A DNA stretch of 64,000 nucleotides, from positions 64,001 through 128,000 of the forward strand of contig NZ_JMSQ01000007.1 of the NCBI RefSeq assembly GCF_000696575.1, written 5' to 3'. Under the pieces are notes generated by a model that worked only from the letters and a program-made list of their open reading frames with translations, searched no databases and was not told the DNA's origin. This DNA comes from Siccibacter colletis (GTDB lineage Bacteria; Pseudomonadota; Gammaproteobacteria; Enterobacterales; Enterobacteriaceae). Both the position numbers and the translations under genes were made by a program. Positions 46,719-55,958 of this stretch are shown here, piece by piece. Within the stretch, counting starts at the first letter, position 1; every line of letters begins with the position of its first letter.

Positions 46719-48287
46719 TTAGTGGCCGTTCTTTACTTGTTTGCAGGTATCCAGCCAGCCAGCTGTATCAATTTTGCCGTTCGCTAGGTATTTTTGCTGA
46801 TTCTGCCAATGAGCAGCGAGGAACGGCTTAAGACCGGAAAGACGTTTATTCAGCATCAGCATCTGATTGAACACGTTCACTTCGCCTTTTAGCCCTGCTT
46901 GCCCATACAGGGTGCCGGAATCCACCAGACTGCTGGCGTAGTAGCTCGTTAGCTGCTGTAGACGATCGGTTTGTTCCGCCAGCTTATTTTTGCGGATGGC
47001 ACAGTTGGCATCGCTGCTGTCTTTATCTTTGCACAGCAGCTCATAATTGTGATTGAGGAAGTCAAGGAAACGACCATCGTCCTGTAATTTGGTACAGAGA
47101 AAAGAGCCCAGATTCAGGCTGGCGCGGATAGACTGTGCTCTTTCTTCTTGCTGCTGCTGGTTGCTGGCACGAAGTTGGTTTTCCAGATCTTTCAGCTTTT
47201 TCTTCAGCTCGCCGTCTTCAACGCCAGAAGCCAGGCTACCTAACGCTTTCGCCGTATCATTGGACCCGGATTTGCTGCTCTCTGCGCCCGTTTTATCATC
47301 ACCGAGAGTCGACCAGTTTTTCTCAAGAAGTTTGACCCGGTCCGTTGAGGTAATTGCCTGGGAAACCAGCACCAACCGCAGGCCCATTGTTTTACTGGTA
47401 AAAGGCTGGGCATTATCGTAATAGTTAATTTCTTTACGGCTAGCGCTGCGGATATCCGACTCACTGGACATCACGCTGCCGCCACGCACCACAAAACCGC
47501 CAGCCTGGCCATGCAATCGATTAATTTTATTGAGGTAGAAGGGGGTAAACATCATCTCAGAGACGTTGCCTAACATATCGTACAGGCCGAGCGGGTTAGG
47601 ATTTAACAGACCGATGAGCTGAAGTTTCCCGTTTGAGGACTGCGAACCGGAATACCACTCATAATTTTTGATGTCGTCCATCGGATAACAGGAATCACGA
47701 AACTGTGCGGTATCCACTTTCAGACCGCCGCGCGCGGCAAACTCCCACTCTACTTCGGTGGGCAGTCGTAAAAAACCTGGCTTGTTATCTTCTTTCGGCA
47801 GCTTGTCGAGCGCGTTTGCGCGTAACCACTGGTTATATTTATCGGAGAAATTAACGGCCTCAAACCAACTGATGCTGGTTTGAGGGAGGCTAAGTTTACG
47901 CGATGGTGTCGGGCAAGTATCGGAAGTTAATGCCTGATATTGCAATGCCGTCAGCTCATATTTCGCCATTAAATAATAACGGCCTTTATTTTGGGGCGTT
48001 TCAGTAAAGCTACCGGCGATAAACGTGGGATAACTGTGTTCCACAAAGCTCCATTCACCGCCATCTTCCCCTAAGGTGATGGGAATATCATCCAGAGGAC
48101 CGGCTACTGGAATTTCTACCCGACGAAATACCATCGAACCTTCGCAGGGCATAGGCAAAATCACGTCATCGCTATCTGGCTTCGGATTATAGGTTTTCTC
48201 TGCCCACGGTTCTGCCAGCGCGGGGGAGATCTTCACCAGCAGGGCTAGCGCCAGGCAGCGCGATAATGTGGAAGGAGTAAAGGCCAT
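46719..48287 (-). CDS. Periplasmic SUMF1/FGE-fold protein without active-site cysteines
   Basis: A 522-residue exported protein (signal peptide to about residue 25, LVKISPALA). Residues about 100-315 form a formylglycine-generating-enzyme-type domain: YELTALQYQAL, ISWFEAVNFSDKYNQWLR, FLRLPTEVEWEFAARGG, LGLYDMLGNVSEMM and VVRGGSVMSSESDIRSASR. The cysteine pair that makes true FGE enzymes active is absent at the RGGS segment, so it is probably a binding or scaffold member of the fold. The C-terminal 190 residues are helical with a coiled coil (LKKKLKDLENQLRASNQQQQEE). It lies 50 bp after the permease gene of the operon. Confidence 0.85.
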   Translation of the reverse strand: MAFTPSTLSRCLALALLVKISPALAEPWAEKTYNPKPDSDDVILPMPCEGSMVFRRVEIPVAGPLDDIPITLGEDGGEWSFVEHSYPTFIAGSFTETPQNKGRYYLMAKYELTALQYQALTSDTCPTPSRKLSLPQTSISWFEAVNFSDKYNQWLRANALDKLPKEDNKPGFLRLPTEVEWEFAARGGLKVDTAQFRDSCYPMDDIKNYEWYSGSQSSNGKLQLIGLLNPNPLGLYDMLGNVSEMMFTPFYLNKINRLHGQAGGFVVRGGSVMSSESDIRSASRKEINYYDNAQPFTSKTMGLRLVLVSQAITSTDRVKLLEKNWSTLGDDKTGAESSKSGSNDTAKALGSLASGVEDGELKKKLKDLENQLRASNQQQQEERAQSIRASLNLGSFLCTKLQDDGRFLDFLNHNYELLCKDKDSSDANCAIRKNKLAEQTDRLQQLTSYYASSLVDSGTLYGQAGLKGEVNVFNQMLMLNKRLSGLKPFLAAHWQNQQKYLANGKIDTAGWLDTCKQVKNGH

Positions 48288-48337
48288 GAACGATCTCCGC
48301 TAAAATAGATGCTTAGGGCAAATTAAAAAAATAAGGG

Positions 48338-49552
48338 TTATGCCTCGCGCAGGCTCTGCGCAGGTTCAATATGGATCGCGCGCCAGGCACCGATACCGGC
48401 AACCAGCGTCGCCACAACCAGCGTCAGTAAGAGGGCGATAAGGCCGTGTAAGGGCGTTATCTTGCAAATCATCTGACCGGTGGCCTGGCTTGTGGACAGC
48501 GCCCGGTTAAATATCTGGCTGGCTAAAAAATAGATGCCAAAACCGCCGATATAGGCCATCAGGCTGAGCAAAGCGCCCTGACTAATGACGTAAACGCCTA
48601 CGGCTGGTCGCGTGAAGCCCAGCAGACGAAGTACAGCAATATGCTTACGTTTACGATCGACATTGGCGATAAACGAGCCGATTAACGAGGCGATACAGCC
48701 AATGAGCGCGGTGATGGCGATCGTGTTAAAGATGATGCCCAACACACGGTTAATGCTTTTTACATTCTCAATATCCGCCAGCCGACTGGTGGTTTCGATG
48801 CGTTGGGCGCGCAAATCGCGTTCAAGGCTGGCGACATGGTCAATATCGCGTGCGTACAACCTTGCGCGGGCGTAGCGCGGCGCGTTACCGTTAAGCTGAG
48901 CGCCGCTGGCGACCCCTAACGCTGTTACCGCATAGCCATCGCGAAAATGTTCAAGAGCCATTAATAACGCAGGGCGGGTAAAGATAGCGGGGCGATTAAA
49001 ATAGGTGGCTGGCAAAATCCCCACCACGGTCACGCGCTTACGTCCCCATTCGCGGCGTTCATCGAGCATACGACTCACGCGTAGCGTGAGCGTATCACCG
49101 GTTTTCACCGCCAGCTTGCGTGCCGCTTCCTGAGTAATAACAACTTCATGGTCATGATGGAGCACCTGCGTGCCGAGCAAAGGATCGCCAGCCTCTGTCG
49201 GAATGACTTCCGCATTTTCAATAAAATGTGTGCTGTCCGTCTGCAAGTCAGTCAGCGTATTGAGCGAGCGCGTTTGCCCGATGGCGAAGCCGACATCAGG
49301 CCGCTGCCGTAGCTGCGTGATCCAGTGCTGATCGTAGCTTCCGCTGCTCAACATGCGGATCTCCAGATTGCGGGGATCGTTGGCCAGATCGTTTTGTAAC
49401 TGGTTCACAATGCCAAAGCGCAGGCCAAAAAGGAGCAGTAAAGGGGCGATGACCGCAACAAGAGAGGAGACGATGCAAAAAGAGATGATGCGATCGTGCC
49501 ACAGGTCTTGCATTGCAAGGCGACCGAGCAGTCTTGCACGATTAAAGGACAA
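48338..49552 (-). CDS. FtsX/MacB-type ABC transporter permease
   Basis: A 404-residue permease with one N-terminal membrane span (IISFCIVSSLVAVIAPLLLLFGL, about 21-43), a large periplasmic domain (about 45-270) and three C-terminal spans, the layout of type VII (MacB/LolC/FtsX) mechanotransmission permeases. The cytoplasmic loop VDRKRKHIAVLRLLGFTR after the second span and AWRAIHIEPAQSLREA at the end are family marks. It overlaps the ATPase gene by 11 bp and forms the transporter with it. Such transporters move lipoproteins or drive periplasmic partners rather than carry small solutes. Confidence 0.9.
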   Translation of the reverse strand: MSFNRARLLGRLAMQDLWHDRIISFCIVSSLVAVIAPLLLLFGLRFGIVNQLQNDLANDPRNLEIRMLSSGSYDQHWITQLRQRPDVGFAIGQTRSLNTLTDLQTDSTHFIENAEVIPTEAGDPLLGTQVLHHDHEVVITQEAARKLAVKTGDTLTLRVSRMLDERREWGRKRVTVVGILPATYFNRPAIFTRPALLMALEHFRDGYAVTALGVASGAQLNGNAPRYARARLYARDIDHVASLERDLRAQRIETTSRLADIENVKSINRVLGIIFNTIAITALIGCIASLIGSFIANVDRKRKHIAVLRLLGFTRPAVGVYVISQGALLSLMAYIGGFGIYFLASQIFNRALSTSQATGQMICKITPLHGLIALLLTLVVATLVAGIGAWRAIHIEPAQSLREA

Positions 49553-50267
49553 AGTAAGTACCTCCCCGTTCGCTCTGTGATGACGCCGTCAGCGATTCTG
49601 GCTGCGCAGCTAAACAGGGTAAATTGAAGTGTTTGACCAGAGGCCAGTCATGGCAAACGACCAGCGCCATCATGTCTTCCTGACGGACTAGTTCGATAAA
49701 CAGGCTAAATAATTTCTGGGCATTGTAGGGATCGAGCGCCGCCGTCGGTTCATCTGCCAGTACCAGCGCCGGGCGATGTAATATCGCGCGCGCAAAAGCG
49801 GTGCGCTGCCGTTCGCCAAAGGAGAGCTGGGTAGGATATTTTGCCAGTAGTGGCGACAGTTTTAGCGTGTCGATGACCCTATCCAGCATGGTGCTGTCAG
49901 GGCGGGCTCCCAGCAGCTGGCACGGCAAGAGAATATTATCTTTGACGTTCAGGTAGGGAAGGAGGCCACCGTTTTGTAATACAAAGCCAAGTTCGCGTGC
50001 CCGAATCGCAGCGAGTGTATTATGTCGCTCGCCCAGAAGCAACGCGGCAATATCCTGCTGCTGTGTCCCTTTGCTGAGCGTGTAACGCCCAATTTTGCTG
50101 GGATGCAACACTAAACCAATGGCTTCCAGAAGCGTGCTTTTACCGCAGCCGCTTTCACCCGTTACCGCCACCACCTCGCCTGGCCGCAGCGAAAGCTGCG
50201 GCAGGTAAACACGGTGAGCCTGATGATCCTGACCACGAACCACGCACAAGTCTTCAATGTGCAGCAT
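49542..50267 (-). CDS. ABC transporter ATP-binding protein, LolD/MacB type
   Basis: A 241-residue ATPase: Walker A GESGCGKST (about 37-45), Q-loop in LGFVLQNGGLLPYLNV, signature LSFGERQR (about 146-153), Walker B LVLADEPTA and switch His in VVCHDWP. The signature is LSFGE rather than the more usual LSGGE. It couples with the FtsX-like permease whose gene overlaps it. Start and the vWA gene stop share one base (TGATG). Confidence 0.93.
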   Translation of the reverse strand: MLHIEDLCVVRGQDHQAHRVYLPQLSLRPGEVVAVTGESGCGKSTLLEAIGLVLHPSKIGRYTLSKGTQQQDIAALLLGERHNTLAAIRARELGFVLQNGGLLPYLNVKDNILLPCQLLGARPDSTMLDRVIDTLKLSPLLAKYPTQLSFGERQRTAFARAILHRPALVLADEPTAALDPYNAQKLFSLFIELVRQEDMMALVVCHDWPLVKHFNLPCLAAQPESLTASSQSERGGTYFVL

Positions 50268-52234
50268 CAGGGCATCATTTCCAGTGGGATGGGATACACG
50301 CGATCGCGCGGATCGCTACCTTGCGCCAGCTCGACCCAGCGGTCGACATCTGCATTATATTTTTGATAGTGACGCAGCTTGGATGACAGTGTGCGGATAA
50401 ATTTCTCCTGTGACAGCCCATCCCAGCTTTTCCACGTTTCTTCATCGAGATTCAGCACATCGCTTTTGTAGGGAAGATCGGCCAGATACTCGCCCAGCAC
50501 GCCAAGATCGCCGATGCTCGCGCTGTCTTGCTGTTTCAACTGGTTAGGATCGGTCCCCATTGTTGCCGCAACGGTGCGCAGTTGTTCAAACATCTTAGTG
50601 GGCGAGATCATCCCTTCATTAGCGGCTTTCAGAATCTGGCTGACGGCATCGCTTAAATCGCTCAGCTGTCCCTTGGTTAAGAGCACGCGAACATCTGTTG
50701 TGGGGATGTTCTGCTTAATCAGATCGCGATCGCTAATCCAGGCCTGGAACACCAGCGGGGCCTGGGTGCTGTTGCGTTTGCCCAAATAGGCTAACTGCAT
50801 CGCATGCCCGATTAACGCCGTATCCTGGAGCAATTTCTGCTCCGCCGTGAGCTTTTGCCCCTCATCTTTGGCATACAGCGCGCTGCCAATGGCGGCATCC
50901 CCCATATAGGCGGCTTTCACCTGTTCCGTAATGGCTGACGCCAGGGCATCAACCTGCTGACCGAACATTTTGATATCGCCTGCATTCACCGCCTGATAAA
51001 GGTTAGATTGCGTGCTATCAAAATTGGAGAGATCGCGGTACTGGCTCTCGGCTTTGGTATGGTTTGCTTTGCCGCTGGCGGTTTTCAGGTGCAACGTATA
51101 AATAGCAATGCCGCGGTTACCGGCTTCCAGACGGAGCTGGCTGGCATCAAGGCCGGTTCCTGAAAGTTTATTGCTGCCCTCAATCGCGCCAGCATCGGTA
51201 ATCAGCACCATATAGCGGGCGCCGAATGGACTCCAGTCAATGTCATCAATAGCTGATAACACGCCGGAATAGGCATCCTCGTCGTATAAAGAGCTTGAGA
51301 CCTTCGCTTCTTTAAGATCGGCGACTTTCTGCAGAAAATCCGCGCCGTCCTTGACCTGGTTAGGGTCGGCGAAAATGCGGGTGTTATATTCAAGTCCCGG
51401 TACGGCTTTGGTATTTGAACGATAAGAGACCAAACCAAACTTGACCTGCCCATCCAGATGCTCTTGTTTAATTTTGTCGTAGATCTTATTGACCGCCTCT
51501 TTAGTGCGCTCAATATACGGCCCCATTGAAATGGTTGAATCGATAACGAACACCACCGAAGCGTTAAAGCCTTTCAACTGGTTTACGTCGTTATCTTGTT
51601 TTGCCGCTGCGTTATCATCCGCCTTGCTGACGGAGGCCACGTTGAGCAGGCGCGTATAGAAGCCATCTTCGGTCATGACCTCTTCGCCGCTCAGGATTGG
51701 CAGCAGATAAAATTGCTTTTGCAGATCGACAAAATATTCCGGCTCCTGGGCCTGAATACCTTCAGCGTGGCCGTCACGCTTCAATTTGGCGCGCAGCGGC
51801 GCCACCAGAGAGACAGGATCGGGGGCAGAAAGAATGTTATCCAGACTTTCTTTCTCTTTGAAAAAGAGTAACCGATCGCGGTTGGCCGGGTTGGTAAACG
51901 CCAGCGTCAGCTGCATTTTCCAGTCTACGGTACAGGATTTCGGCAACCAGCCAAGGGTTTTGCCATAGCTATCCGGCCCGACTTTAAGCCAGCTTTGCCC
52001 CTTAGCCTCTTCCTTTTGATAAACATAAAGGCTGCTAAAGGCAGGCTGAAGCTGCCCATTTTCATCCCCGGCGTTGTCGCTAAGCTTACAGCCTGGCGTC
52101 GTCAGGATGCGCTGGTATAGCGTTTTCTTCCCTTCCTGAAGCAGCGGTTTATCGCCCTCGGCGGCAAAGAGGTGCCCGCTGAACAACAGGCCGCATAAGG
52201 GCAGCGCCAGACGGCAAAAAAAAGTCCGGGTCAT
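50267..52234 (-). CDS. Exported vWA-domain protein
   Basis: A 655-residue protein with a signal peptide (RLALPLCGLLFSGHLFA, about 8-24). A leading domain of about 200 residues is followed by a von Willebrand A domain (about 228-420) with MIDAS-type VFVIDSTISMGP, FGLVSYRS and VLITDAGAIEG; the second MIDAS residue is threonine. The C-terminal third is helical. Such domains bind metal-dependent ligands in surface complexes. It begins 4 bp inside the stop of the upstream gene and its stop overlaps the ABC ATPase start, so its link with the transporter is strict. Confidence 0.88.
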   Translation of the reverse strand: MTRTFFCRLALPLCGLLFSGHLFAAEGDKPLLQEGKKTLYQRILTTPGCKLSDNAGDENGQLQPAFSSLYVYQKEEAKGQSWLKVGPDSYGKTLGWLPKSCTVDWKMQLTLAFTNPANRDRLLFFKEKESLDNILSAPDPVSLVAPLRAKLKRDGHAEGIQAQEPEYFVDLQKQFYLLPILSGEEVMTEDGFYTRLLNVASVSKADDNAAAKQDNDVNQLKGFNASVVFVIDSTISMGPYIERTKEAVNKIYDKIKQEHLDGQVKFGLVSYRSNTKAVPGLEYNTRIFADPNQVKDGADFLQKVADLKEAKVSSSLYDEDAYSGVLSAIDDIDWSPFGARYMVLITDAGAIEGSNKLSGTGLDASQLRLEAGNRGIAIYTLHLKTASGKANHTKAESQYRDLSNFDSTQSNLYQAVNAGDIKMFGQQVDALASAITEQVKAAYMGDAAIGSALYAKDEGQKLTAEQKLLQDTALIGHAMQLAYLGKRNSTQAPLVFQAWISDRDLIKQNIPTTDVRVLLTKGQLSDLSDAVSQILKAANEGMISPTKMFEQLRTVAATMGTDPNQLKQQDSASIGDLGVLGEYLADLPYKSDVLNLDEETWKSWDGLSQEKFIRTLSSKLRHYQKYNADVDRWVELAQGSDPRDRVYPIPLEMMP

Positions 52235-53250
52235 TTTGCTAGCTCCTCAAGGCGCTGCTTAGCCGTTTGGTTCTCGGGTTCTGATTGCAGTACCGTTTCG
52301 TACCAATAGGCCGCGGTATCTTTATCCGCCTCTTTGAAACATTCGCTTGCCTGATGGTATTTCGGATCGTACTCACCGGCGTAAATCAGGGCGATTTTGG
52401 TATCGCCGCCCTGCGCGCGATTTGCGTACAGGCGCTGGGCGACGCCGCATTTCTTCGCCTCTTTCGCTGACTGGATAATGGCCAGCAGTTTATCGCTATC
52501 GAGTTTTTCCTGAACGCACGTCTGCACGAATTCAAGCTCGCTCAGCGTGTCTAAACTCTGTGCGGAACAGCCAGCCGGGGCTTTAGGCTCGGTGTTCGTC
52601 GCTTCAGGGGCGGCGGCGGCGGGGGCTTGCTGAGCTTGTACCGCCGGGACCACCTCCTGACCTTTGTCCCGGCCCATGAACCACCAAAGCGCGCCAGCAA
52701 TCACCACTAAAAGCAGGATGGCGGCGATGATGAGCGGGAGGCGGGAAGCCGCAGGTTTTTGTTGCGGCTGCGGCTCGGCATGAATGGTCGGCGCAATGGT
52801 TTCAGATTCTGCGACGGGCGCTTCTACGATGGCCGCTGGTGCGGAGTCGGTTTCTGGGGTTGCCAGCATACTGCTGCTGCTGTAATTACCCGTCGCGCCC
52901 CTGGCTTCAGAAGAGAGCAACTCATCACGCACCAATTGGAGGGTGGTATTGCGCACTTCTCCTGAAGCCAGCTTGATCTGAATCTGGACCTGGCTTGCGT
53001 TTGCCAGCAAAGGGTCAAGTAGAGTAGGGCCGATACGAAAGCCGCTGCCGTTGGCCAGGGAGTAACCGCCGTTGACAGTAAACCAGTGCTGTGCAGGGCT
53101 CCAGCTGCCATCGGGCTGCAGATAGTTCTGCTCGTTATTACAAAGCGTAAAGGTCAGATCGGGCAGCACCGCAGTTTCGCCGCGCAGGCGAACCATCAAT
53201 TGTGCGGTACCCGGCTCTGCCGGTTGGCAGGCGATGATTTTAGCTAGCAT
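52231..53250 (-). CDS. Single-span membrane protein with C-terminal TPR/Sel1-like region
   Basis: A 339-residue bitopic protein. The cytoplasmic N-terminal domain (1-110) is beta-rich and FHA-like in layout (FRIGPTLLDPLL, VQIQIKLASGEVRN), followed by a proline/alanine linker, one membrane span (LPLIIAAILLLVVIAGALWWFMG, about 172-194) and a periplasmic part with several cysteines and a short TPR-like repeat (ECFKEADKDTAAYWYETVLQSEPENQTAKQRL). It overlaps srfC by 7 bp and the vWA gene by 4 bp. Probably the bridge from cytoplasmic Srf NTPases to periplasmic partners. Confidence 0.8.
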   Translation of the reverse strand: MLAKIIACQPAEPGTAQLMVRLRGETAVLPDLTFTLCNNEQNYLQPDGSWSPAQHWFTVNGGYSLANGSGFRIGPTLLDPLLANASQVQIQIKLASGEVRNTTLQLVRDELLSSEARGATGNYSSSSMLATPETDSAPAAIVEAPVAESETIAPTIHAEPQPQQKPAASRLPLIIAAILLLVVIAGALWWFMGRDKGQEVVPAVQAQQAPAAAAPEATNTEPKAPAGCSAQSLDTLSELEFVQTCVQEKLDSDKLLAIIQSAKEAKKCGVAQRLYANRAQGGDTKIALIYAGEYDPKYHQASECFKEADKDTAAYWYETVLQSEPENQTAKQRLEELAK

Positions 53251-55958
53251 GGCATGTTCTCTTGTTTCAATTGGCTGATAATTTGACCAAGTTGGCGATT
53301 ATGTTCGACGGAAATATCGCGCGTGGCGCTATGACCAGCGTTATCAAGTACGACGCTCATCAGGGCGGATAGCCAGTCTCCCAGATAAGAGACACCCGGC
53401 TGCGGCGCAACGGCGGCGAGCTGCGGCAGCTCGTCGTTCATCAGCGGTTTCTGGCGCAGGAAGACTTTATTTTTCTCGCCAACATAGCTGTTGGGCACCT
53501 TTTCAGGCGGTAGAGTGAGATAACCAAACCAGGCGATAAAATCACGCATAGTCAGTTGGGCGCGCAGAACCTGGCGTGCCATAAGATGTTCACGCCGCGT
53601 ACCCGCTTGCTCCTGACCCGCCAGCGCGCGTTTCAGCGTGCCTTCCAGATCGAGGCGCGTGGCTGCGGTGATCAATTCTTCGCTGAGATGATTAATCAGT
53701 TCGCTGTTCATCCCCAACTGACGCCACTGCGGCGCTTGCTGCGGCAGTTCACGCAAATGCGCGACCCAGGCTTTAAACGCCTGATGGGCGAAATCATCGT
53801 CCTGGCCGACTCTTTCCTGGGCAGTTGACGCTGGCGCGTCAACCACGGCGATTTCAGCCGGTGCGTCGGCGAAGGGATCGCTGCCAAACGGGTTATCACC
53901 GAAGGGGTTGTTGCCAAATGGGCTGGCGGTAAACGCGTTTGCCGCCAGGCTGTCGCCATCGTTTGACGGTTCCGGGTTGCGGTCGCGAATGCTTAAATAG
54001 ATGTTATTAAGCTCCTGCGTCGGCAGATCCAGACGATTAATTAGCTCTCCCATACTGTGGGAGCAGGCGGACAGCCCCTGCCATAGCTCTTTCGCGATGG
54101 CCTGTTTTTTCACGAGCTGCCCGTCGCCGTCTTTTTCGTACCAGCGGCCCAGGCGGCGATTGCCGGTCTCCTCGCGACACTGCTCAAGTTGTTGCTGCAA
54201 ACGTGCCAGCTTGAATTCCAGATGCGCGACGCCGCGCAGCGCTTTGGTTAAGCGTCCCATGCCGCCATCGTTGAGCTCGAGCATCGCGTGCCAGGCTTTG
54301 CTCGGCTCGGTGACGTGTTGCAGCACGTTTTTAGCGCTAATGAAGGTGCTGCCCATTTCGTCGAGCTTCTGGCGATAGCGCTCGGTGATGCACGCTTCCT
54401 TGTTTCGCTCCTGTTCTGTACCGTCTTTTAGGTCGATGAACGGATTATCCAGCCCCGGTTTTCGCACCAGGAAACAGTTATTAAACGCCTGGCCGGGCGC
54501 CCATTGCTGCAGCCAATCATATTGGGCGAAACGCTCCAGCAAGGTCATGTGCAGCATACCTTCCCAGCCTTCTTTTAACTGTTCGGTGGTGAGTTGCAGA
54601 CTGCTGTTGATGCGCATATCGCACATGGTGATGGCCCAGAACAGCCCAGGGTTACGGCCCTGACGTTCTTCGGCGCTTTTACCCTGCGTTTTTTCTACCC
54701 AGCGGTTTAATACCGGACCAACGTCAGCAACATCGCTCTGTTTGGCGGAGCTGGCGCACACGACCAGCGCGTTCATCTCCTGATTATCGGTGTAACGTTC
54801 AAACAGATAGGCGACTTTACCGCGCAGCAGAAGCTGGCAAATGGGATTAAGCCCCTCTCTACCGGCCTCTTCCAGTGCGGTAATTTTAAGACGCCCGCGA
54901 TACCCAGGGAAGTCAAGCAGATCGACCTGCTCCACGACGCTGTCGGCCTCGACTTCCGCTAACGGGAAGATAAGCTCGGTGGTTAACGCTGCCAGTTCCG
55001 CCTGGGTTAAGCTGGCGCTGCCGATTTGCTGCTCCTCTTTCCAGTAGCGGATCTCCACGTGGCGATCCTGGCTGGAGCCTAGCCGGTTAAGGCTGTCGAC
55101 GTTCATAATGCTGCCATTACTGTGATCGATAAGCGTCTCCAGCGGGGCGAACACCGTCCGGGCATGATTGAGTTTGGTCAGCACATTGGCTAATGAACGA
55201 TAGGTCTCGGTGAGGGCCGGCAGTTCTCCCCACAATAAAGAAAATAGCTCTGCGCGTTCACCAGGACTCAGCGCAGGGGCAATTTTCAACACCTGCGGCC
55301 AATAGGCGTGTTCAAGTTTTTCAACCGATTTTCTGAACGAGGCGTTCAGGTAATCCCATAAGGCAACCACATCTTCCTGGCTCACGCCGTTATAGCTTTT
55401 TGCTTGTGTGGCGCGTTGCAGGAAGGGGCGCAGTCGCTCTTCAACCCTGGCTTCATCAAGTTGAAAGCTCAGCTGCTCGTGGTTGAAATCATTAAACCAG
55501 GCGTTTGCCAGAATTTTGGCCAGATCGATTTCACTGAACAGGCGCAGAGGCACAGGATAGCCCGCAGGCGCGGCGGGGGCCTGGCGGGTGAAGCGGGTGA
55601 CCAGGCCGGTGGCCTCTTTACCGCCGCCGACGGGATTCACTTCTTTGATAAAGTCGACGCGCCGTTCGCCATAAAGGGCTTCCAGTGAACCATTGCTGCC
55701 AGCTGCCAATGCGGAGATGAGATAGGATTTCCCGGCCTGAGAAATGCCGAAAAAACCGACGGTCATTGGCGTTCTGGCGACCAACGTCAGGCTATTGGCC
55801 TGGTTACGCGTGCGGAGCAAGCTAAGGTTGAGTTTATCCGCCTCGTTGTCGAGGCGACGTGAACCGGAACGCACTGCATCAACCCAGCCAAGTGCGTCCT
55901 GACAGCCCTGAGCGATAGCTGCCCAACCCTGAGTGAGAGATTTTTGATCGCTATTCAT
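53244..55958 (-). CDS. srfC: SrfC-family P-loop GTPase-like virulence factor
   Basis: A 904-residue cytoplasmic protein of the SrfC family. The P-loop GISQAGKS is at 71-78 and a G3-like DFPGYRG near residue 358, in the manner of dynamin-like or septin-like large GTPases. The C-terminal half is helical. Residues near 674-701 contain a run of PFG(N/D/S) repeats with two NPF tripeptides. In Salmonella srfABC was described as SsrB-regulated; SrfABC of Xenorhabdus has been reported as cytotoxic. srfB ends in TAATG shared with its start, so the two are coupled. Confidence 0.88.
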   Translation of the reverse strand: MNSDQKSLTQGWAAIAQGCQDALGWVDAVRSGSRRLDNEADKLNLSLLRTRNQANSLTLVARTPMTVGFFGISQAGKSYLISALAAGSNGSLEALYGERRVDFIKEVNPVGGGKEATGLVTRFTRQAPAAPAGYPVPLRLFSEIDLAKILANAWFNDFNHEQLSFQLDEARVEERLRPFLQRATQAKSYNGVSQEDVVALWDYLNASFRKSVEKLEHAYWPQVLKIAPALSPGERAELFSLLWGELPALTETYRSLANVLTKLNHARTVFAPLETLIDHSNGSIMNVDSLNRLGSSQDRHVEIRYWKEEQQIGSASLTQAELAALTTELIFPLAEVEADSVVEQVDLLDFPGYRGRLKITALEEAGREGLNPICQLLLRGKVAYLFERYTDNQEMNALVVCASSAKQSDVADVGPVLNRWVEKTQGKSAEERQGRNPGLFWAITMCDMRINSSLQLTTEQLKEGWEGMLHMTLLERFAQYDWLQQWAPGQAFNNCFLVRKPGLDNPFIDLKDGTEQERNKEACITERYRQKLDEMGSTFISAKNVLQHVTEPSKAWHAMLELNDGGMGRLTKALRGVAHLEFKLARLQQQLEQCREETGNRRLGRWYEKDGDGQLVKKQAIAKELWQGLSACSHSMGELINRLDLPTQELNNIYLSIRDRNPEPSNDGDSLAANAFTASPFGNNPFGDNPFGSDPFADAPAEIAVVDAPASTAQERVGQDDDFAHQAFKAWVAHLRELPQQAPQWRQLGMNSELINHLSEELITAATRLDLEGTLKRALAGQEQAGTRREHLMARQVLRAQLTMRDFIAWFGYLTLPPEKVPNSYVGEKNKVFLRQKPLMNDELPQLAAVAPQPGVSYLGDWLSALMSVVLDNAGHSATRDISVEHNRQLGQIISQLKQENMPC

